Below are positions 58,855 to 64,000 of a stretch of DNA of 64,000 nt, one piece after another. Positions within the stretch are counted from its first letter, which is position 1. Each line of letters opens with the position of its first letter. The position numbers and the translations under genes are program-made. The notes under the pieces are model-generated. The model was given only the letters and a program-made list of their open reading frames with translations. It had not been told where the DNA came from and did not search any database. The DNA lies in contig NZ_CP113097.1 of assembly GCF_026625125.1 (NCBI RefSeq), forward strand, positions 4,078,001 to 4,142,000, in the 5' to 3' direction. Origin of the DNA: Pseudomonas putida. Its GTDB lineage: Bacteria; Pseudomonadota; Gammaproteobacteria; Pseudomonadales; Pseudomonadaceae.

Positions 58855-59724
58855 ATGTACACCAAAAATTTCGTCAACCCGTGCCCCGACTGGGCCACGG
58901 CGCTGCTCAACGGCTTCAGCCAGGTGCTGCTGCTGCGCAATCCCCTGTGCGGGCTGTGCTGCCTGCTGGCCATTCTGCTGACCGCGCCCCACCTGGTCGG
59001 CGGCGCCCTACTCGGCGCCCTGGCCGGCCTGCTCACCGCCCAGGCCCGCGGCTACGACCGCGCTGACCGTCAGGCCGGGCTGTACAGCTACAACGGCGTG
59101 CTCATCGGCCTGCTGATCAGCGCCGTGCTGCCCTGGTCGGCCATTCTGCCGCCACTGATCATCGCTGCTGGCGGGCTGTCCAGCATCATTACCCACCAGT
59201 GGCGCAAGCGCGGCGGCAAGCTGCTGATTGCCTATACCGCACCGTTTGTGCTGCTGGGCTGGGCCGTGCTGCTGTTCGCCAGCCCCTCGCCCGGCGGCTT
59301 CGTCGAAGCCGACCCGCTATATGCCCTGGCGCGGGGAGTAGGTCAGATTTTTCTGCTCGACCAGCCATTGGCCGGCGTACTGATCATTGTCGGCATGTTC
59401 GTCGCCAATCCCTATGCCGCAATGTGGGCTGTCATCGGCTCGGCCATCGGTGGCAGCGTGGGCTTGTTCGCCGAAGCGCAATCTGCCTGGCTGGGTCTGC
59501 ACGGCTTCAACGCCGCACTGGCCGCGCTGGCCTTCAGCAGACAGGGTGAAAAGCCCTGGGTGACCCTGCTGGCGATTGCCTTGGCGGTAGTGCTGCAATC
59601 GCTGTTCAAGCTGCTACCGGCTCCCGGCCTGACCGCACCGTTCGTCGCCGCCTGTTGGCTGATGCACTTGGGCAGCCACCTGGCACAACCCAGGCAACGC
59701 AATGCCAGCCGCTTGCACAGCTGA
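58855..59724 (+). CDS. urea transporter (UT family)
   Basis: The 289-residue protein has about ten membrane helices in two repeats. LNGFSQVLLLRNPLCGLCCL at the start and LDQPLAGVLIIVGMFVANPY in the second half are UT/Yut family features. Urea is released by allantoate/ureidoglycolate breakdown upstream, so export or uptake of urea is the likely role. The frame is open 53 codons upstream through repeat sequence; ATG at 58855 is the sensible start. Confidence 0.87.
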   Translation: MYTKNFVNPCPDWATALLNGFSQVLLLRNPLCGLCCLLAILLTAPHLVGGALLGALAGLLTAQARGYDRADRQAGLYSYNGVLIGLLISAVLPWSAILPPLIIAAGGLSSIITHQWRKRGGKLLIAYTAPFVLLGWAVLLFASPSPGGFVEADPLYALARGVGQIFLLDQPLAGVLIIVGMFVANPYAAMWAVIGSAIGGSVGLFAEAQSAWLGLHGFNAALAALAFSRQGEKPWVTLLAIALAVVLQSLFKLLPAPGLTAPFVAACWLMHLGSHLAQPRQRNASRLHS

Positions 59725-59769
59725 AACGCAACCCCTAGGCTCACCCCATTGCTTTTGTGGAACGAGCCC

Positions 59770-60594
59770 ATGAATAACCCTATGAGCCTGCGCGAGCGGC
59801 TCTACGTCATCGTTTTCCAGACCGACACCGTCGCCGGCCGGCGCTTCGACAAGACGCTGCTGCTGATCATCCTGGCCAGCCTGGTCACCGTCATCCTCGA
59901 CAGTATCGATGAAGTGCACCAGAACTACGCAGGCCTGTTGGCGGGTATCGAATGGGGCTTTACCGCGATTTTTCTGGCCGAGTACATCACCCGCCTGTAC
60001 TGCTCTCCCAAGCCCATGCGCTACGCCTTCAGCTTCTATGGCCTGGTCGACCTGCTGGCGATCGTGCCCGGGATCCTCGCCCTGTACTACAGCGACGCGC
60101 AGTACCTGCTGATCATCCGGGTAATCCGCATGCTGCGGATTTTCCGGGTGCTCAAGCTCGGCCAGTACCTGAACCAAGCCAATTACCTGATGGCGGCACT
60201 GCGCGGCAGCAAGCAGAAGATCATCGTGTTTCTGCTCAGCGTATCGACACTGGTGACTGTGTTCGGCACCTTGATGTATGTGATCGAGGGGCCGGAGCAC
60301 GGTTTTACCAGTATCCCCAAAGGCATCTATTGGGCGATCGTCACCCTCACCACAGTGGGCTTCGGCGACATCGTGCCCAAGACGCCGCTGGGGCAGGTGT
60401 TGTCTTCGCTGGTGATGATCACCGGTTATTCGATCATCGCCGTGCCCACCGGGATTTTCACGGCCGAACTGGCCAATGCCATGCGTGGCGAACAGTTGCA
60501 CCATGACTGCCCTAACTGCCAGAAAAGCACGCATGGCCACGACGCGGCATTCTGCTCGCGCTGTGGTCAGGCACTGTTCGGCAAGCGCGACTGA
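59770..60594 (+). CDS. voltage-gated K+ channel with C-terminal zinc ribbon
   Basis: The roughly 274-residue six-helix channel has a voltage-sensor S4 (IIRVIRMLRIFRVLKLGQY), the pore and selectivity filter TLTTVGFGDIVP, and S6. A short C-terminal tail holds a zinc-ribbon pattern CPNCQKSTHGHDAAFCSRCG. The start at 59770 (MNNPMSLRE) follows GGAACGAG. Its 3' end overlaps the convergent NEL gene by 28 bases. Confidence 0.9.
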   Translation: MNNPMSLRERLYVIVFQTDTVAGRRFDKTLLLIILASLVTVILDSIDEVHQNYAGLLAGIEWGFTAIFLAEYITRLYCSPKPMRYAFSFYGLVDLLAIVPGILALYYSDAQYLLIIRVIRMLRIFRVLKLGQYLNQANYLMAALRGSKQKIIVFLLSVSTLVTVFGTLMYVIEGPEHGFTSIPKGIYWAIVTLTTVGFGDIVPKTPLGQVLSSLVMITGYSIIAVPTGIFTAELANAMRGEQLHHDCPNCQKSTHGHDAAFCSRCGQALFGKRD

Positions 60595-63500
60595 TCCTGC
60601 GCCAGCGCCTCGCGTGTCAACGCCAGCAGCACGTCGCTGCGCGCTGCCTGGCGCTCGGCGTGGACGACCCCGACCCTGGCCAGGTATTCGGCCTCGGGTA
60701 CCGAATCGGCGCTCTCCAGCAATGCTTGCATGCGCGTGTGGAAGGGCGCATCGGCCGCCTCCAGGCGTGCTGCCTGCGTGCGTTGCAGATGCTCCTGCCA
60801 GAATTCGCGCTGAGCCAGTGAGACGGCGATCTGCTCATCTGTCTCGTTTGCCTGCACCCGCGCTCGCGCCGCCTCCACGCGTTCAGGCCCCACGCCGGCC
60901 ACTGCGGTAAACAGCATGCTCCCAGGTTGGGCGGGCAGATCGAGTGCATCACGCAAGGCCACGCGATAGGCCAGGCCCACTTCGATCTCATCCGGATCGG
61001 CGCCTGCGGCGCGGCGAGCTTGAATGTCTTGCACAACGATGCGATCGACCTCATCCAGCCGCCAGAGTTGTCGGCCCAGGTGCAGCAAGGCGCCCTGCTG
61101 ATCGCCACTCCCGGCCTCGATACGCGCACGCCAGACCAGCATGCTCAGTTCCAGGTTGCTGAAACACAACGCCACGCTGTCCTGGCAAGTGAGTTCCTGG
61201 TTGACCTGATGGAACAACATCTCTCGCAGGCTGGCGTGGTCCTGCATGGCCTGTAGCATGATGAACACCCGCTCCGCCAATGCTTCGCCGTTCTGCCTGA
61301 ACTCTGCGGTGTCCAGCAAGCGGCCCAGCAACCGGAAGAAGTCGTCGCCACCGGGCTCCATCTCCAGCGCCTCCCAGCACGCCGACAGTTCGTCACGTGC
61401 CAGCACGTTGGCGCTGTCCAGCCAGCGCTGACGCAAGAACGTGGTCCCCGGTTGCGCTTCCATGTTCAGGTGTGGCATCGACGTCTGCAGGCCCTCAAGG
61501 TCGTGATCGTTCAACGGGTTGCCCCAGAGCATGAGCATGCGCCGGCTCCATACCGGTGCCCGATAATAGCTTGCAGGCAATGTGGCGATACGGTTGTCGC
61601 GCAAGTCGGCTTGCAGCAGGTCGGGGCAACGCAGTACCCCGGGCGGCAACTCCGTCTGGCCGGTATTGCGCAAATACAGCCGTCGCAGCCGAGGCAGCGC
61701 GCGCAGAGAAAAACCGCGGCCCAAAGGGTTGAACGACAGGTTGAGGTACTCCAGGGACTCGCAATGGGCGAGGATGCCCGCCTGTTCCGGGTCGAGCACG
61801 ATGCGGTTGTTGAACAGGTCCAGCTCGTTCAGGCTGGGCATCTGGGCGATCGCCGCCGGCACGCGGCTCAGGCGATTGCCACTGAGCTCAAGGATGCGAA
61901 GCTCTGGAAAAGCGCCCAGGAATGCCACGGGAATGTCCTCTAGCTGCATCCCCAGCAACGCCAGTTCAAAAATATGGGAAAACCTGACGTGGGAGGGCAG
62001 TTCGGGCAACTGGCCAGGCATGGCAGCGAACATGGCAAAGCGGAAACTCTGCGGCGCCTGGATATCGTTCACCCCCGCAGTGATCCGCCGCTGCCAGCAG
62101 TCGATCAGGCAACGCCGGAAATAACGGCGCTCTTCTCGCAGGCCCCGTGATGTTGCCTGACGCTCCCACTGCTGCAGCCGTTCGCGCAACGCCGCAAGCT
62201 CGTTGCCCAGCCGGGTGATTTCCCCATGGACATCGCTGCCTGAGGTGCGCAGGCCTTCAATCCAGGCCAGTATCTGCTCGTCGGAGAAGCCTGGGTACAA
62301 ATTGCGCACTGAGGCAAACAATCCTTGTGGAGGCCTTCCACGCCGCCCGCTCAGCGGGTACCCCAGACGCCCATCGGGCTGGCGCTGCGGCAGGCGAAAC
62401 CAGCCGCGCGAGGGTGGCTCACCCAACAGCTGAGTGACCTCGGCGCGATGCGCTACGGCCTGGCGGCTGAGCAGTACGCGCAAGTTGTGGGCGAATGGCT
62501 CGCCGACCCCCAAGGTATCGCGCAGCTGATCGTCATAGGCAGAGGCCATGACCTCGAACAGCTCGCCAGCCTGGCCCAGCGGCTGGCCTGCGCCATCCAG
62601 GCGGCGAAACTGGCCATCTTCATGGCGGATAGCACATTCAGGGCCGCCTTCCCCGATGACCAGCAAGGGGGCACCGGCATCGCCATCGAACAAGGCCCAG
62701 CGCACGCCACCGCCCGCTGGCAAGTGCCTGAGCATGGCAAGCGCCACCCGGGCAAGGTCCAGCTGCTGCTCCACCTCCAGGTAGAACGCTTCGAACACCC
62801 TGACCTGACGAATCCGCCGGATATGCACGCGCGCCGCCTCAGCAAGCCTCAACGCCACGCGCCCGCTGTCGGCCAGCCGCTCGCGGTCTGCCAAGTGAGC
62901 AGTGCGCCACAACGCGCGTGCCGCCGATTCATGCAGGCTTGGAAAGACGCGACGCAGAACTGCGGTTTCTGCACTCGATGGAGGCTGGGTAGCGGCGTAG
63001 GCCTGCTGGAAGAGCAACCGACGGCGAGCGGCGGCCAGCTCGGCCAACGCCTGCTCGCCCAGCCCCTGGCCACCAGGCAATGCGCGTGCTTGCTGCAAGA
63101 GCGCAGCGTCGTCCACCGGCTGCCCGGCGCGCAGGCGCTCGATCAGTACGCTGATACGCCGGTCCAGCACGAAGCGTTCGGCGCTGTCGAGCAGCACAGC
63201 GTCGGGGGCCTGGCCCTCGACATGCAGGGCCCGCAGATGATCGGCGTGCAGGTCGTGGATCAGCAGAATCTGCTCGATCCGCTCATCATCCAACGCGTGC
63301 AGGCGTCCACCAAGCCGGCGAAACAAACCATAGCGGTCATCCCACTGCGCCGGTTGCTCGAACCACAGGCGCCACGCCCCCGCGCCGTTGTGGCGCAGCT
63401 GCGGGCCATACCCGTCACGCGGGCGTAGTTGCCACTCACCCTGTGCGCCATGCTGCACCACGGGGTAGCAGTGGCCCTCCATCTCGACCCAGGCGCGGCC

Positions 63501-64000
63501 ATCGAGCCGATGCACGCCCTCTTCATCCACGTGCGCCTGCAGGGGTGGCACGCTGCGGTAGTCGGCCAATACCGGACGGCACAGCCGGGTACTACCGTCT
63601 TCCAGTTGCTCAGGTAGCAAGCTGTCCACCCTCAGCGACCGCCGCCAGGTACGCAGTGCCACCCCCACACCGACAGCAGTGGCGCCCATCACGGCAAGGT
63701 CGGTAGCGACATGGGTCACGTGATCGAGCGCCGCGCTGGTGTCGCCTTCATGCCAGGCCTCGACGCCATGGAACACTTCCTTGAGCAAGCCCCATGCAGT
63801 GAATGCCAGCAAACCTGCGCCGATCACCGGAATGAACAGGCCAGCCAGGTTCAGCAGCGCCCAGCCCTCTGCGGCCAGGCGTTGGTCGTGGGCCTGCTGC
63901 ACGGCCCGGTCGATGCTGGCGACTGGGGCGGCGATCATCGCCGCGTCATCCTTGATCTGCGCGATACGCGCCGTGCCCAGGGTTTCGAACAATGGCAGGC
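60567..64000 (-). CDS. LRR-NEL E3 ubiquitin ligase-like effector, 5' end outside window
   Basis: At least 1141 residues are visible and the frame runs through the right edge without a stop; the TTG at 63992 is not preceded by a ribosome site, so the gene is partial. From the N-terminal side are a hydrophobic helical region (LINLAGLFIPVIGAGLLAF-like) of DUF6543/dermonecrotic toxin type, a long mixed region, leucine-rich repeats at about 669-840 (LRILELSGNRLSRVPAAIAQ, LEYLNLSFNPL), and a C-terminal NEL domain whose catalytic Cys is C936 in TCQDSVALCFSNLELSML. NEL proteins (IpaH, SspH) transfer ubiquitin in eukaryotic hosts after type III secretion. No secretion genes adjoin. Confidence 0.85.
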   Translation of the reverse strand, partial: LPLFETLGTARIAQIKDDAAMIAAPVASIDRAVQQAHDQRLAAEGWALLNLAGLFIPVIGAGLLAFTAWGLLKEVFHGVEAWHEGDTSAALDHVTHVATDLAVMGATAVGVGVALRTWRRSLRVDSLLPEQLEDGSTRLCRPVLADYRSVPPLQAHVDEEGVHRLDGRAWVEMEGHCYPVVQHGAQGEWQLRPRDGYGPQLRHNGAGAWRLWFEQPAQWDDRYGLFRRLGGRLHALDDERIEQILLIHDLHADHLRALHVEGQAPDAVLLDSAERFVLDRRISVLIERLRAGQPVDDAALLQQARALPGGQGLGEQALAELAAARRRLLFQQAYAATQPPSSAETAVLRRVFPSLHESAARALWRTAHLADRERLADSGRVALRLAEAARVHIRRIRQVRVFEAFYLEVEQQLDLARVALAMLRHLPAGGGVRWALFDGDAGAPLLVIGEGGPECAIRHEDGQFRRLDGAGQPLGQAGELFEVMASAYDDQLRDTLGVGEPFAHNLRVLLSRQAVAHRAEVTQLLGEPPSRGWFRLPQRQPDGRLGYPLSGRRGRPPQGLFASVRNLYPGFSDEQILAWIEGLRTSGSDVHGEITRLGNELAALRERLQQWERQATSRGLREERRYFRRCLIDCWQRRITAGVNDIQAPQSFRFAMFAAMPGQLPELPSHVRFSHIFELALLGMQLEDIPVAFLGAFPELRILELSGNRLSRVPAAIAQMPSLNELDLFNNRIVLDPEQAGILAHCESLEYLNLSFNPLGRGFSLRALPRLRRLYLRNTGQTELPPGVLRCPDLLQADLRDNRIATLPASYYRAPVWSRRMLMLWGNPLNDHDLEGLQTSMPHLNMEAQPGTTFLRQRWLDSANVLARDELSACWEALEMEPGGDDFFRLLGRLLDTAEFRQNGEALAERVFIMLQAMQDHASLREMLFHQVNQELTCQDSVALCFSNLELSMLVWRARIEAGSGDQQGALLHLGRQLWRLDEVDRIVVQDIQARRAAGADPDEIEVGLAYRVALRDALDLPAQPGSMLFTAVAGVGPERVEAARARVQANETDEQIAVSLAQREFWQEHLQRTQAARLEAADAPFHTRMQALLESADSVPEAEYLARVGVVHAERQAARSDVLLALTREALAQDQSRLPNSA

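Overview
The window is a continuous piece of chromosome from a Pseudomonas, most likely of the P. putida group. The evidence is the GC-rich coding style, tandem ccoNOQP operons followed by ccoGHIS-hemN-anr, the many REP elements built on GCCGGCTTGCCGGCGATG, and the purine/glyoxylate gene order. This assignment comes from gene content and remembered synteny; no search was run.

Region 1 (1-16.2 kb) is a low-oxygen respiration locus. It holds ppnP, a small alpha/beta hydrolase, two complete cbb3 oxidase operons (ccoNOQP-1 and ccoNOQP-2), the assembly genes ccoGHIS, a TauE-like membrane protein, hemN, and the regulator anr. Anr/FNR-type boxes lie before ccoN-1 and hemN, a weaker one lies before ccoG, and none was seen before ccoN-2.

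Region 2 (16.2-31.4 kb) is housekeeping: apt, recR, ybaB, dnaX, the 4.5S SRP RNA gene, ligA, zipA and smc. Between dnaX and the SRP RNA lie accessory genes: a periplasmic binding protein, an EamA exporter, a small protein with a strongly folded leader, and a pair of small membrane-protein genes, one of which is frameshifted.

Region 3 (30.8-58.6 kb) is a purine-to-pyruvate catabolic island. XdhABC and GuaD convert guanine, hypoxanthine and xanthine to urate. PuuD (a membrane, cytochrome c-linked urate hydroxylase), UraH and UraD carry urate to allantoin. PuuE and AllA act on the ureides. Gcl, Hyi, GlxR, a glycerate-2-kinase-type TtuD and PykF carry glyoxylate to pyruvate. Two NCS2 permeases, two Tsx-like outer-membrane channels, an aquaporin and a urea transporter supply or export substrates. 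No allantoicase gene is present. Regulators are two FadR-type GntR proteins and one RutR-like TetR protein. Two operator families recur in the promoters: TTGTRTACAA (six copies, two in each of three divergent intergenic regions) and a RutR-box-like YTGACC-N5-GTCAR (four copies).

Region 4 (58.8-64 kb) holds a urea transporter, a voltage-gated-type K+ channel with a C-terminal zinc ribbon, and the 3' part of a large gene for an LRR-NEL (bacterial E3 ubiquitin ligase-like) protein that runs off the window. REP/BIME elements fill most longer gaps. Two gaps carry clear tandem duplications (409-703 and 41177-41607). I saw no tRNA, rRNA, CRISPR array, insertion sequence or prophage.
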